Below, piece by piece: positions 40,193-53,400 of a DNA stretch of 64,000 nucleotides (within the stretch, counting starts at the first letter, position 1; each line of letters opens with the position of its first letter). The notes under the pieces were generated by a model. That model ran no database searches, had not been told where the DNA came from, and saw only the letters and a list, made by a program, of their open reading frames with translations. Source of the stretch: Rhea pennata (lineage: Eukaryota > Chordata > Aves > Rheiformes > Rheidae); the NCBI RefSeq assembly GCF_028389875.1, contig NC_084663.1:212815876-212879875 (forward strand). The letters are read 5' to 3'. A program made the position numbers and the translations under genes.

Positions 40193-41201
40193 ATTTCATC
40201 CAAGTGTAAAGTGCAGCAAATCATTCACTCTTGTTTTAAATGACTATTGCTATCTCATATAAATTAAGGAAATTGAACTCCCAAGCTGAGACTTCACAGC
40301 AGACATTCCTTGATTTGGACATGTCCAGTGTGGACTTAGGGACACTTTTGTACTTTCTAAAGCAATAGAGAAGTGTCTGTGACTATCTTTATACTCTAAA
40401 GAAGTGTTGGATAATTGTGTGCCTTTGTATGCCAGCACAAGAATTTTTCCTAATTCTTTCCTTGTGGACTTGATAACGCCCTGTTGAGTGAATCGGTTTT
40501 CACTGGCACAAATGCCTTTGCTATTTGCTTTGCTGATAACCACATCAATTGCAATTTACCAGTTCTTTGTTTAAAATCCCAATTATGAACAGATCTCCCA
40601 TGTGTGCGTCTTTATAGCTACTCTTTCTGCCCTTGAAAAACTGTGCCAATAAAGCTATTTCAGTCAAGAAGTATTTTCTTTTCAAGCAATCAGTCTTGGT
40701 GGTGCTGCAGTTATACCAGGATCATAGTGCTGTGCATTGATACCATTTTATTCACTTTTCAACATGAGCTAGTTAAACTGGTAGCAGTTTGCAGACCGAT
40801 CATAGTGAAACTGAATTAATTCCCACACCTAAGTCTAGGCTCAGGTTCATCTGATATATCTTTGAGAGTCTGCATGGAGTGCTTAAGTTAATGATTTCAT
40901 TTCCCAGAGCTCCCTGTCTAGTCAAAGGGAGACAGAGGCTCCTTCAGAGGTGATTCAGAGCACCTCAGTTATAACCAGGAGCATCCACTGCTCACCACCA
41001 GCTGCTAAGGGGGCTTGCAATGTGCTTTTCCTACAAGTCTCTCAGCATTACATGGGTAAAATTAGGTGAATGTCTTCAGCATCCTTCCTGTTGCTCTCAG
41101 CATCCTTTTGGGAAAACTTCCTCTCTTTCTGAAAAAGAAAAGCTTACCTGCAGGAAAAGGAGAGTTGCGGTCTCTCTGTAAAACTTGCTATCTTTTTTCA
41201 G
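40193..41201. other. region between CR1 copy 2 and GDPD4
   Basis: AT-rich unique sequence with no CpG island or recognised promoter elements. It ends in the pyrimidine tract tatcttttttcag that forms the acceptor of the first GDPD4 coding exon. It is therefore probably intron, if GDPD4 is transcribed from further upstream. Confidence 0.5.
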
Positions 41202-41410
41202 GAGGAAAATGAGATAAACCCACTCAGATGGATGCCAGTGCCACCAGCCTTAAGAGGATCAAGTTTGGGAAGCTGAAGGTGGTACGTCGGCGCTTGCTAC
41301 AGAGGTATGAGCATCAGCCCTTCGTCTCCTGCTTGGCTGGCTTCTACAGCTGCCGGTGGAAGCGGTACCAACGCAGAAGGATCGAGCCCGGGAAATGCTG
41401 CTGCAAGACG
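41202..41410 (+). CDS. GDPD4: GDPD4 first coding exon with 26 bases of 5' UTR
   Basis: The acceptor AG is at 41200-41201 and the donor gtaaat at 41411. The start ATG is at 41228. The exon encodes 61 residues, including the family block [21 protein letters not shown] 3-codon upstream ORF (ATGAGATAA, 41209-41217) ends 10 bases before the start. The acceptor shows that at least one non-coding exon lies upstream. Confidence 0.85.
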
Positions 41411-44400
41411 GTAAATTAGCTCAAAGTCAACAAAGACCTTGAATTCTATACTGGGATAAGTCAGACAAGTCAAGCTGACAAGTGGTTGATGTGGGAAGCC
41501 CTGCCTAACTTTGCTGGCGCTCTGCTGAGATCTGTTAATCTGTTAGATTTTGGCTCTAAACATGTGATGTACGGCTGTCACAATGTTTCCATGGCAGGCT
41601 CAGTTTGCAGCCTCTCCAAGGTAGTATCACCATGCAGGTAAAAAATATATGTGGCAGCAGGAAAGTGCCTTATACCGAATAAGAAACTCTACCAAGCCAG
41701 TAAAATGTCTGAATGTCATAGCATCAAATTAAGGAAGGAAAATTTAGGCTAAGTGTATTGTAGATAAAGAGATCTGCTGCCTAGTGCAGTTCCCTCTCGC
41801 ATGAGGTGATTAAAACTCTGTTCATATGTGAAGTCACAGTATTTGCTTTCCCTGAAAATAAATACTGCTGGGTATGCATTTGAGAGGACTGGAGAGGATT
41901 GGGCGGGAAGTCCTCTCCACCTCTGCTTCAGAGATTCCAGCACTAAGCCAAGTATTTTGTGAAAAGCCTAAAACTAACTAGTGGCTGCTGTTTGCTCTGA
42001 TTGATTTTGAGTAAATAAAGCTCTAACCACTTGGCCTTTCTCTTCCTCTCTAGCGGGAATGCATTTTTTTCCCATTTCTTGTTGGAGCATTCTGCTTTTC
42101 TCTGGTCTTTCTGTACATGTGGGGTGAAGCGAAAAATGACTACAATAACTTTGACTGGTGAGTATCATGTTTGCCTTCTCTCCTGCTGCTTTCATTTTAA
42201 TGAGATTCCCCAGGCAGGTCCTGGGATCGGCTGGCTTAGGGAACACTGTGGGAAGAGGGGAACAGCGGTGACACTCTAAGTGATGTGTTGCAGCAGGGTG
42301 CTGCTGATGTGGCTCCTTAAATTCTTGGTTAGAACATGTAAATTGAATGTCCAGTGATTTCAGAGGTGCTGAGAGTCTGCCCTTTGCTTGGTTGCAGTTG
42401 AGAGGTGTAAATATGAATTTGTGAGAAAAATTGTAAAGGATGCAGAAGAAAGCTGTGAAAACTAAAATGTGCTGGCAGCTTCCCAATGACCCAACCAAAA
42501 GAGCCTCTCATGCCCACCTCTGAACCAAACGCTTCTGACCTGCCTTCCCTATTTTTGTCCATCTCTTTCATTTCTGCAACTCCACGTCTTTTTCTCTGAT
42601 GGTCTGCCGCTTCCTTGTAGAATCACTTCTATGTTTCTACGAGGATTTTGATGGGAAGGCCCAGGTTTCCAACATAAATATTTGTTTCTTGTGATACAAA
42701 AGCACTTCAGAGCCCCCAGGCAAGCCTGGAGACCCTATTCCGATTGTCCCCATGCAAATCAGTTGACACCTCTCCACAGCACCAGTCAGGGTCACTCAGA
42801 TCTCAAAGCAACATCGCCACCCTAGACCCTTGCTAGGCCCTGTCTGATTAGCACTGATTCCTCAAAAGATTAAGTAGATGGGATGCCATGCTGGCTGCAG
42901 TGGGCCTGCTGATGACTGGGGAATCTACTGTGGCTTAGCCTTGCCCTGACAAGGCAAAAGCAATATGATATCTGCTTGACAGATGGGCAGCCAAGGGGCA
43001 GGATGATAAGGCAAGTTGTCTGTGGTCAGAGCAGGAACATTTTCTTCCAGGCACAGAGCAGAGATGTTCTGAATGCCAGTCTATTGCCATAAGCTCAGGG
43101 ACTGCCCTCCTCTCAAAGCCAACGTTCTAAGCTGCAGTTGAACAGTCGTGCTGAGAGCCAGAGACTTCTCAGCATACAAGGGCAGTAGAAGAAGGAAAAC
43201 TAGGAAGATGAAATGAAAGGGACTAAATAGCTCTTTCCTTTCCTTCTCTCTCTTTTTTTTTTCTGTTCCCCCTGAAGAAATATAGTGGTTGGCGTTGGAG
43301 GCTTTGCAACAACTTTTTCAGTGCAAAGAGATTTGCATGTTCCTACTCCAGGAACTTCAGAATAACTAGCAAGGATTTATACAGATCCCTTTCTCCTGTA
43401 ATATAGACAATAACAGTTATGCAAATCAACTCCTAAAATTAGTTGCCATCTAAAGAGCTCAACTATTACTGAGAGAAAAGTATAATAAGGTTATTCATTC
43501 TTAATGAGCCTTTGGGTCCATAACTGTGCAGCATCCCTCTCTCAACTTGCACTATGCCTCTGCAGTACTTCCAGCTTTCTGACATTAACACTTCCTGCTC
43601 CTTAAAAAACCTACCTCAAATCCTCTTCTTGTATGGTGCCCGTGTTCAGGCTGATGGCTGGCAGATGAGGGAGGCTGTCAGCCTGAGCTGCACCATCTTA
43701 CCATGTCCTCATGCTGCCTTGTCTGCAGCAAGTTGCTGTCGTTTGTAGGTAGACTGTGAGTTCTCTGGAGCAAGGCCATCAATTTGGTCCTGTGTTTTAC
43801 TGCCCTGGCACAGTGGAGTCTTAGTCTGATGCTTAATGCGTTCATCTTGGATTTAGGAAGCTGAGTCTCTTGACCACTGTTACATACCAAAATAGGCTCT
43901 TCCTCCCTACCTATTTTATTACTTAAGAGAAGTTCAAGATTTTAAGGAACATGATTATTTTCCTGCAGCCCATGTGCTGAAGTAATACAAGCATTATTAA
44001 AGCTACTAGCAGTACTACTAGCCAGCACTGCTATTGATACGGGTGGGAACGGGCAGCTCCATGTTCCAAAAAGCACATCAATTCATCCATGGTAGTCTGT
44101 GGCGGTTGGCTGCAAAGGCACGGCTGAGATGATGTAATGCTTGTGCCTCATACAAAAACACAGTGACATTCAGAGCAGTGTTATTTAGGTTCCAATAGTC
44201 TGTGCCCATTAGAGCTAACAATGTTTTGTTGGATCAATTCAAAACTGGATCATGAAGTGCACAAAAAAAAAAAAATCTCTTCTAGCCCTTCCAAGGAATT
44301 GTGCTTCAAAAGCATACTTTCGGGAGTTCTTTTATCAAAATTAATTACCTAGATTTCATAAAATTCATTACTTTTTAGGTATAACTATGGAAACCTAGGC

Positions 44401-47400
44401 TTCTGGTTTCTCTGGTCTGTTGTTCTTCTGATTGTGGCTGCAATCCTGTTCATGTACATCGCGCTCTTATTGGTAAGTAATACTCCCTGTAATCAATTCC
44501 TTAAGAGCTGACAGTGACTTTGTAGTTAGACTTCGTCTAACATATTAAATCATCCCTATATTCACTTCTTTGGCCCATAAGTTCAATCTAGTCCAGTCTG
44601 CTGTCACTGACAATGAATATCTAGGGAAGGCTGGGAACACAAACATTTACAAGTGTACACTCAGGGCTTCTGAGCTAGATGTAGATTTTGTGATTTTTCC
44701 CAATGATTTCAATAAATTTGTCTGATCTTTCCTTGAAGCCCTGTGAAGCATGCCAGCAGTAGCCAGATTTAGATATAGTGGAAGCTGAAGTTTCTTGTTT
44801 TAACAGTAGGGAAATACGGATCTCTGAATCATATAGCAGCAGTGATATGTCGTCAAAGCTGAGGTATTCCTGTAATCCTGAATAATAATGCTCATTAGAA
44901 GAAGAGAAACATCACTGAAACATCCTTGATTCTTTCTACTTTATTGCAGAATTTCTCTACAGTTAGAGGCTGCAAACATGCGCACGAAACACTGTCCATG
45001 TCACAAAACACGAAATACTGTGTCACAAAACACAAAATGGTGCCCAAAGAGGCAATGTTTTTGAAATCTTCACTTTTACAAATCACATGAAATTTTCTAT
45101 GGATTTCTGATCTGCTGTGTGCTTTGATTACTGGAAACATAAAAAAGCATATGTTTCCTAAAATTTCTGCTCCTTCATCTCTTCTTCCATTTCCTTTCCC
45201 TTACAGGCTCTAACCTCCAGATAAACACGGATACAGAAGTTTCTGCCTTCTGTATTCAGAGCTGTAGACTAAGAAATCATTTTAATTCCAGGAGCTAGAT
45301 AGAGTCTGCATTCAGGCTCATGCACACTCCAGTTTTCATTCTGAAATGCCAAAGGCTGAGGCTGAGGCTGAGGCTATGGCTTTGACTCACCTCTATGACC
45401 AAGACAGCCAGCTTTTATCATAATTTCCTGCTGTTCTTATCGATTCCCTGCTGTGTCATCTTATAGTCACTCAGTAAATTGCTCATGGCAAGGAGCCTCT
45501 TTTTGCTTTTTCCAAGCAATGTCTAGCACAATGCGGTTCTGGGGTCCTTTGTCTCTGCTGAAGTACACATAAATAGTAATTTTGTCCTAGTGCTAGAAAA
45601 AAAAAAACAAAGTGATAAATAAGACAGCTGCTTGGCCATGCCCTCAACACCAATGCACCAATGATGCTATGGACTAACTTAGCTCTGAATAGGAGAAATA
45701 ACAATATATGATTACTAGAGTTTTGTTGAGTGTTGGTGGCTCTACGGCTTGAGGTCTGTTACTTATTCAGCAAAGTCTACCTGGCTTTCCCAGCTGCTGT
45801 GGAGCAGTTCAGTGGTTACAATGCTACTTTGGGAAGCCCTGACTTTTCTTAGCTTTTCCCAGGATGCCTGTGTGACATGAATACTTCTGAGACTGTACTG
45901 TGGCAAAGTGTGAGTCTGGAGCCAGCCTCAGGATTACACTGACCCAGCACAGTGTGGATAGAAATGGGATTTACATGGTTTCCTGGGCGTGAAGACTGCT
46001 GGATCTGGTGTGTCAGCTTCATGCTCATTCATGCTCTCTCTGGATCCCCAAAAAGGCCTGGTGCATCAGCAGGTGTCCCAGAAAGTCCAGTAGCTGTTCT
46101 TAGAGGAGTTGCACATCCTTAGCTACAAGAGATTGTGTGACAGGTTAGGACTCACTTTAAATCTTCCTAATCAACACTGATGTGATAGCTGGAAGCTATA
46201 GGCAGGTAAGGACAAACTAAAGCCAGAAAGAAAATACAAAGGGAAACTGGTATCCTACATGTTCCAGTCCAGTCTTGGTTCCTGTCTCCATTGCATAGAC
46301 ATGTCCTTCCCATCCCAGTACCTCAGTTCTCTCAAACAAAGCAAGTAAGATTTGCCTTCCGCAAAAGGATGAGATAGAAAGACCATGAGGATGTTGGATA
46401 CTATTGGACAAGGCTGGTGACAGGAACACTTCTGAGGTGCCTCTACTCTAGGAATAGCTCTTGCAGCTTGCTCTAATGCAGCTGTTCAGTGGCTGGACCA
46501 AAGCCATTGGGTATTTCTAAGGGCATTTGCCCCTCTTGCTTGCACCGTCATGTCATTGTGCCTAATTTGGCAGTATTGCTTCATGTATCTATTTTGAGGA
46601 GTAGTGGGCGTTGTGAGGCACAAAGTCCTATGCTGTCAGAGCTGTTACTTAAGTCCTGTGGTTAGTCTAAGAAAGAGCAGTGAGGAAAGTAATCAACAGC
46701 AACACTGCCATTCATACTCCTGCTATTGCAAAGAGCTTTTCATATGTTTTTTTCATGGAAGTGAAAGAAGTTCATGACTGTAGCAAATCTGGCACCTGCC
46801 ACCTTTGACTGTATCTGTCTAGCACTATTCCAACAAAAACATTAATCTCCACAGATTCAGCTCTAGCTTGAGAAACCTCATGCAGGACCCACACTTCCCT
46901 GAGCTATTCACTCTTCTTCCCAAGTGATGTTCAGAGGGTGTAATGCAGCAGAAATACTGGCTGTGTTGATTTGCTGGCACATTTTAGGATGTGTGACATT
47001 TCGATTAGATGAGGGATTATTGGTATCAACTAGATTAGAAGTATGAAGGGCTTGGCCATGATCTGTTCCACACCAGATCTTTGGCATACATTGAACATCC
47101 TTTCTGAAGCCTGGTCTGCAGTGACCACATTGGCTCAGTGTCAAGGTTTGTTTTAGCCTTGTTTCCTAAGATACTGGTTGTGCTGGAGATTATACGAACG
47201 AGACATGCAGGCAGGTTCCTGGGATGAGAGCATCCTTCCTTGTTGGGGTGGGGTGGGGCCTGGCAAGAGGAACACACATGTAGGCATGGTCCTCTAATGG
47301 GAGCACACCTATATGTGCAGGGACATATGATGGGAATATGCCTCCCTGTAAGTTCTTGTGGTGCCAGCTCTGCCACGTGAGAGTGAAGGAGGCATGTCTC

Positions 47401-50400
47401 CATGCAGGTCCACATGCTGCCCTTCTGCTAGCCTGCAGGGACATGTGACATGGGGAGAGGGGAGGATGATGCTTCCTGTGACTGAGCAATGCTTGTCCCA
47501 GCAGGGCTTTTTTTCAGTGAAGAATGCTTCCAGGAGGTGTTCCTCCATCTCTGAGTGCAGAGCTTCCCAGTCACAGCATCTTCTTAGCCTGAACCCCACA
47601 TGGCAGGCAGGCATATCTGCGTTATAAATGCTTAAAGAAGCTTCAAAAGGCAGAGTCATCCAGTGTTTCTGTGCTGAATAGCTCCATGTGTGTAACTGGG
47701 TGCCATCTCTAAGCATGTGGAGGAAAGGAAGGTGATCAGGAGTAGTCAGCATGGATTCACCAAGGGGAAATCCTGCTTAACCAACATGAGAGCCTTCTAT
47801 GATGGAATGGCTGACTGAGTAGATGAGGGGAGAGCAGTGGATGTTGTCTACCTTGATTTCACCAAGGCTTTCAACACTGACTCCCAGGGGCCAGTACTGA
47901 GTCCCATCCTGTTCAACTTTTCCATGAGTGATCTGGATGATGGGGCAGAGAGCCTCCTCAGCAAGTCTGCTGATGGTGCCAAACTGAGAGGAGTGGCTGA
48001 TACACCAGAAGGCTGTGCTGCCATTCAGAGAGACCTGGCCAGGCTGGAGAGTTGGGTGGAGAGGAACCTCCTGAGGTTTAACAAGGGCAAGTGCAGGGTC
48101 CTGCACCTAGGGAGAAATAACCGTGGGCACCAGTCCAAGCTGGGGTCTGCCCTTGTGGAGAGCAGCTCTGCAGAGAAGGACCTGGGAGTGCTGGTGGATG
48201 ACAAGTTGACCACGAGCCAGCAATGTGCCCTTGTGGCCCAGAAGGCCAATGGCCTCCTGGGGTGCATTGTGAAGAGTGTTGCCAGCCGCTCTCCTCAGCC
48301 CTGGGGAGGCCTTATCTCGAGTCCTGTGTCCAGTTCTGGGCCCCCCAGTACAAGAGAGACATGATGATCAGAGGGCTGGAGCACCTGCCCAATGAGTAAA
48401 GACTGCGAGAGCTGGGCCTCTTCAGCATGGGGAAGAGAAGACTGAGGGGGGATCTTATCAGTGTCTACAAGTACCTGAAGGGAGGGTGTCAAGAGGATGG
48501 GGCCAGATTCTTTTCAGTGATGCCCAGCAATAGGACACAAGGCAATGAATCAAAAGAAGTTCCACCTGAATATGGGGAAAAACTCTTTCCCATGAGAGTG
48601 ACAGAGCACTGGACCAGGTTGCCCAGAGAGGTTGTGAAGTCTCCTCTGGAGATATTCAAAGCCCGCCTGGATGCAGCCCTGTCTAACATGTGCTAAGTGA
48701 CCCTGCTTGAGCAGGGGAGGTGGACTAGATGATCCCCAGAGGTCCCCTCCAACCTTAACCATTCTGTGATTCTGTGAACGGCGTCTGTACCACAGAGTTC
48801 AAATTAAAGAGCTGTTATTGATAGGGAACAATATTTTAGTGTGCCAAGACTACTGAGAGAGAGCAGAGGCAACTTCTGGCCTTCTTCTGTAGCCTGTGAT
48901 GAATTCCTCTTCAAAACACTGGCAACATCACAAGCTAATAAAGACAGCTCAGCTCAAGCTTATCTTCTCAGTGTGGACACTGGCCAGCAGCTGCATTGCT
49001 TCTATACATTTCAGACAATGGATAGCCAAAGGACTTGCCCCATAATGAGTTATAGCACATATTCAAGTTGAACAGTGCAATTGTGGGAGGAACTGGAGAT
49101 CTTTACCCAGGCGTGGTTTCCACAGAGATTCTGAATACAGTCTCCAAGCTGCATATTTGCGGTCTGTCAAGAGGAGAGGCAAAGTTTCCTTGTGATGTTT
49201 TGCATCAGTAGCCTGTCACGTCAGAAAACGGAGCACACTGATACACTTGTTGGAGCATAGAGATTTTACAGCAACTGATAGCTGGCCTGGTTTTGTTTGC
49301 AAGTGCTTTACCCTCTTCCTTAATGATGACATCCAACCAGAGCCCTGCAAGCATGCTTCCATGTCGTTATTGTGAACCAGTGAAGCAAACACTCTTCTGC
49401 CCACCGACCACCACTGGCCGAACAAAACACTGCACAACAAAACAGACGGAGACTCTCCGTCTGCATGCATCAACATAATTTTTTCAGACAATCAGTTACA
49501 ATTAATCAATTGCCGTTGCTCCCCAGGACTATTTTCCCATCCCCATTACAGCTAAAATGTTAAACCAAGGGGTCTAATTGCAGGACGATTCATGCTCAGT
49601 GGAGAAGAAAAAAGTTTCCTTATTCAGTATTTCAAAAACTAGCAGATAATATTTTCCCCTCTGCAGTTCAACCATATTTTTTCCAAGGATTTGAGGGACC
49701 TGACTTATGACTGTATAAAGAGGTTCAGATGTGTTGTGGCCTTTGCTGAGAGGACTCAGAATAGTATATTGGCACTGAAGAGCAAAGAGTGATCTCAAAC
49801 CACTAAGAGGCTGGGACACCAACAAAACTCCAAGTACCTGCATTTTTGCCAGAAGATGAATGTAGATACCGAATTCTGCTATTGTGAGTGTCTAAGCAGA
49901 TGTTTTAGGTGACTTCAGTAGCTAACTGCGCCTTCTCTGTCCATCTGGCAGCAAGCTCAGAGCCTGTCTAAACCTTACCAGCAGTATTGAATTCAACAAA
50001 TGGCCGTTTCCATGCTGGAAGAGAGTGAGGAAAGAGTCCATTATCCATCCTTTTGCAGCATAACCTTATGATTAGTGCACCCACTCAGAAAGAGGGACAC
50101 GGAAGTTCAGTCCTCTCTGCAGTGAATCCTCTCTCTCACTATTTGGAAGTTTCCCTTAATTACTACTTGGCGGGTAGATAAGTGGAGGGAGAGACTTCCA
50201 CACCTCTTACTGCTACTGAAGAGGAGAAGAGTGCAAATGTTGGAGGCTGTAAGATTCAGTGGGACAGCAGGCCTGGCAAGAGGGACCCTGGCTCTAGTCT
50301 CAGTAGGAATAGGCTGACCTATTTTATTGATCACCAGAGTCCATGTGTCTGTGTGCTTGTGTTAGGCAGTCCCTGGAGGGGACATGTGTGGAGGACCCAG

Positions 50401-53400
50401 ACCTGCAGCTGCTGATTGTCTGTGTCCCTGAAGTGCTCTCTAAGTGCAAGCATGCGAGAGACTGCTAAAGCCAGTAGCTCTCAATAGAAGAGCATGTTGG
50501 ACAGGTCCTGAGGCAGTTTTTGAGGAGTGAAGCTATTTGACTGTGGCTTGAGATACTGTTCTAAGTTTCAGGGGTGCATGGAAAGCAAATAAAACTCAAG
50601 CTGACTGCCAGAATCCATGCAGGATAGGCCTTGTCCACATTACACCAGCTCACTGGTCCATCAAGATGTGTTCCCCAACTGTAACCAAGTCTGAGAAGAG
50701 TTCCTTCTTCTGAGGATAAAACCTGATGCTCATTCTTCTTGTACACAGATAATGAGCAGTTCTTATCAGCCATAGAAGTGAGCTTTCCCTCAGAAACCAT
50801 TCCCAGATGTGCTGCAAGGTTCACACAGAAGTTATCCTGCAAGTCAGAAATGGGGGGGGGGGGGGGGAGAGGGGGGAGGAAGTCTGGCTGAGCACAACCT
50901 ATGGAGTAACTGTTTGGATGTGCCTCAGGCAAAGACCAGGTGCTTCTAATATTGCTTGCAGAAAAGAGGAGATTTTGACAGTGTTTTCCCCCTTTCCTTT
51001 CCTCTTTCCTTTCCTCTTTCCTTTCCTCTTTCCTTTCCTCTTTCCTTTCCTCTTTCCTTTCCTCTTTCCTTTCCTTTCCTCCTTCCTTCTTCTCCTTTCT
51101 TGCCTTCTTCCTTCCTTTCCTCCTTCCCTCTCTCCTTCCTTCCTTTTCTTCCTTCCTTCCCTCCTTCCTTCCATTTCTTCTTCAGCTTATTTTAATGGGG
51201 CTGGATTAAGATCTTCAGCAGTAATTCAATTCTCTGTGAACTGCTCCCATGGTTAGTCATTATATGCTGAGTGTAGGATTCAATTAAAGGAGGCTAACAT
51301 ATCAAGAAGCACTTTAAAAGCTGATCTGTATTCATTGCTGAGCTTATCTCTCTTCAAATCAGCACCATCATGGAAAGAGTGTGTGCTTGTAGCTGCATCA
51401 GAAACAGCTTATGTTCCTTTGTAGTTAGATTTTGGGAGAGCAGAACCCCTTCCCATTATATTATTGCTCTAAATCTGTATATCCTTTGATATAAACCCAC
51501 TGTGTGACAGTCTGGAGGGACCTGGATCCTAAATTGTCTTTGTCAGTGGAACACTCATTTCTGCTAAGAGATGCTTTTCTCTGCATTTGTGCTTCTGAAA
51601 GTCATCTCCTGGTTCAAAGGTCTGTGACAATTTGGAGAGTCTCCAGCAAGCGCTGGATTGGTTTTCCTTGTACTTTACTTGTGGGAGTGTCACTCTGGTG
51701 TTCAAGGCCTACTGGTTGTCCCCTGCCATGGGATGAGGATCTTACGTTCCCCAGGGACTGCCACTTGACATAAGGAGAAAGGATCAGGCCTACCATAGGG
51801 TCAGAGCTAAGGACTAAAAACAAACCCAACAAAACTAGGGTTTTTGAATCTCCAAGGTAGTTTTTCGTGTTCCAAGATATACCTGTCACTTGCATTTCTT
51901 GCAGTTACTGTGGAAGCAATTTCCTTTGATCTCTACTTTATATTTCCATGGTTCTTTGGAGACACTTTTATTCTCTGAGCTCTGTCCCCTGACTGATACG
52001 CCTCTAATCACAATGAATGAACAGAAAATAGACAAAGATAGTGCTATATTGGTTTACGTTATAGCAGTTGGTCCTGGCCAGCCTCTCTCTCTAAGAGTTT
52101 GTCTTCTCAGAGAAAGAAGAGCCATCAGAAGTGACCAAAATGCCCAATTATCTGCTAGGTGTGGAAGGCTGTGGTCCTTCAGAGTGATTGTGATATGTGC
52201 TTGACCATTTCAGGAGCATATTTTTGTTACCAAAACACCCACCAGTTCTCTCCATACATCAGTCTTACTAACAGCAATTACTAACAGCATTGTGCAGAAA
52301 GTCCTGGTGTAACATGACTTTCCAATACAAAAATAATTCCAGACATACTTCACCAAATGCATTTTATCGTTCTGTAAGGATACAAACCACATCTTCTTGG
52401 TTTCCCAGGTCCTAGCGATGTGTTTGCTTGCAGAAGGTCAGCAGCTGTACCTGCACTGGAGTCACAAGGTAAGGAGAATCAGAATATTGTGTTAACCCTA
52501 ACCTATACTTCAAACCAGTTGTGTCTGTGGCATTTCTCTACATGAAAAAGCAGCTTAGACTGTGGGGGGAAAGGAATAGAGGGAAGGAGTTAGCCTTAGG
52601 AGAGTTTAGATGAGAATGATGTCTCCATCTGAGTTAATCAGCCCAGCCTTCCTGTACAGGTGGTGGAGGAAAACAGAGCCTCTGAGGATGCAGTTCATTC
52701 AGATGGTTGCAGACAACTAAATTAAGAGGAGATGAGTCACATCTGAAGTACCTTTTTTCCCCACTGACTCTAAAAGGAGCTTGCAGTGACTCATTCAGAT
52801 GAGGCTATCTATATTTGACATTCTACTTGTGGTAACATGTAGGTGACTTATGCTAACCTATAAGTAGTATGCTGTAAAAGCAAACTTTCCTTGGGAGGCA
52901 CAGTGTAAGCCTCTGCTCTGAAGCAGGCTCCAGCAGCTGTAAACAAAGTGGCTGCCTCTGCAGAACAGAAATCTGGCCTTTCCAAGGCATCCTGGTGTCA
53001 TATGCCTTTTGGATGGTGTGGGAAATGCCACCTGGGATTTTGAAGATTGAGAAACAAATCCTTAGGGAACCATTGCTGCAAAGTAACATCTTAGAGTCAC
53101 CTTGTGTAAAAAATTCTTGCAAGTTATGTGAGGTATTTAAAAAATCAGCCTTTAGCCGTGCAGTTTATGTGAGAACTCTTGTAGCATGACTGTAAATCTT
53201 ACAGTGATAAAGGAATAGCTGAATATGCAGATACTTGATCATCCATTTCTTCATTTAAATAATGATAACAGTCATCTTTACTACTGCAAATTGGCTCCTG
53301 GAAGAGCCAGAAAGGTGAGTTTTAGGTAGAGCTATTTGTGGAAAAAATGAGACTGCATCCTTTGATGGAAGAGATTAAAGACTGATTATTAAGGTGTTGA

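Noticed and set aside
47190..47460. Loosely similar blocks (gggatgagagcatcc, atgggagcacacc, atgggaatatgcc) considered as a minisatellite
   Set aside because: Spacing is irregular and similarity is too weak to distinguish from chance by eye.
50899..51174. Lys/Gly/Arg-repeat ORF (minus) and Phe/Pro/Leu/Ser-repeat ORFs (plus)
   Set aside because: They are pure translations of the polypyrimidine 12-mer repeat.
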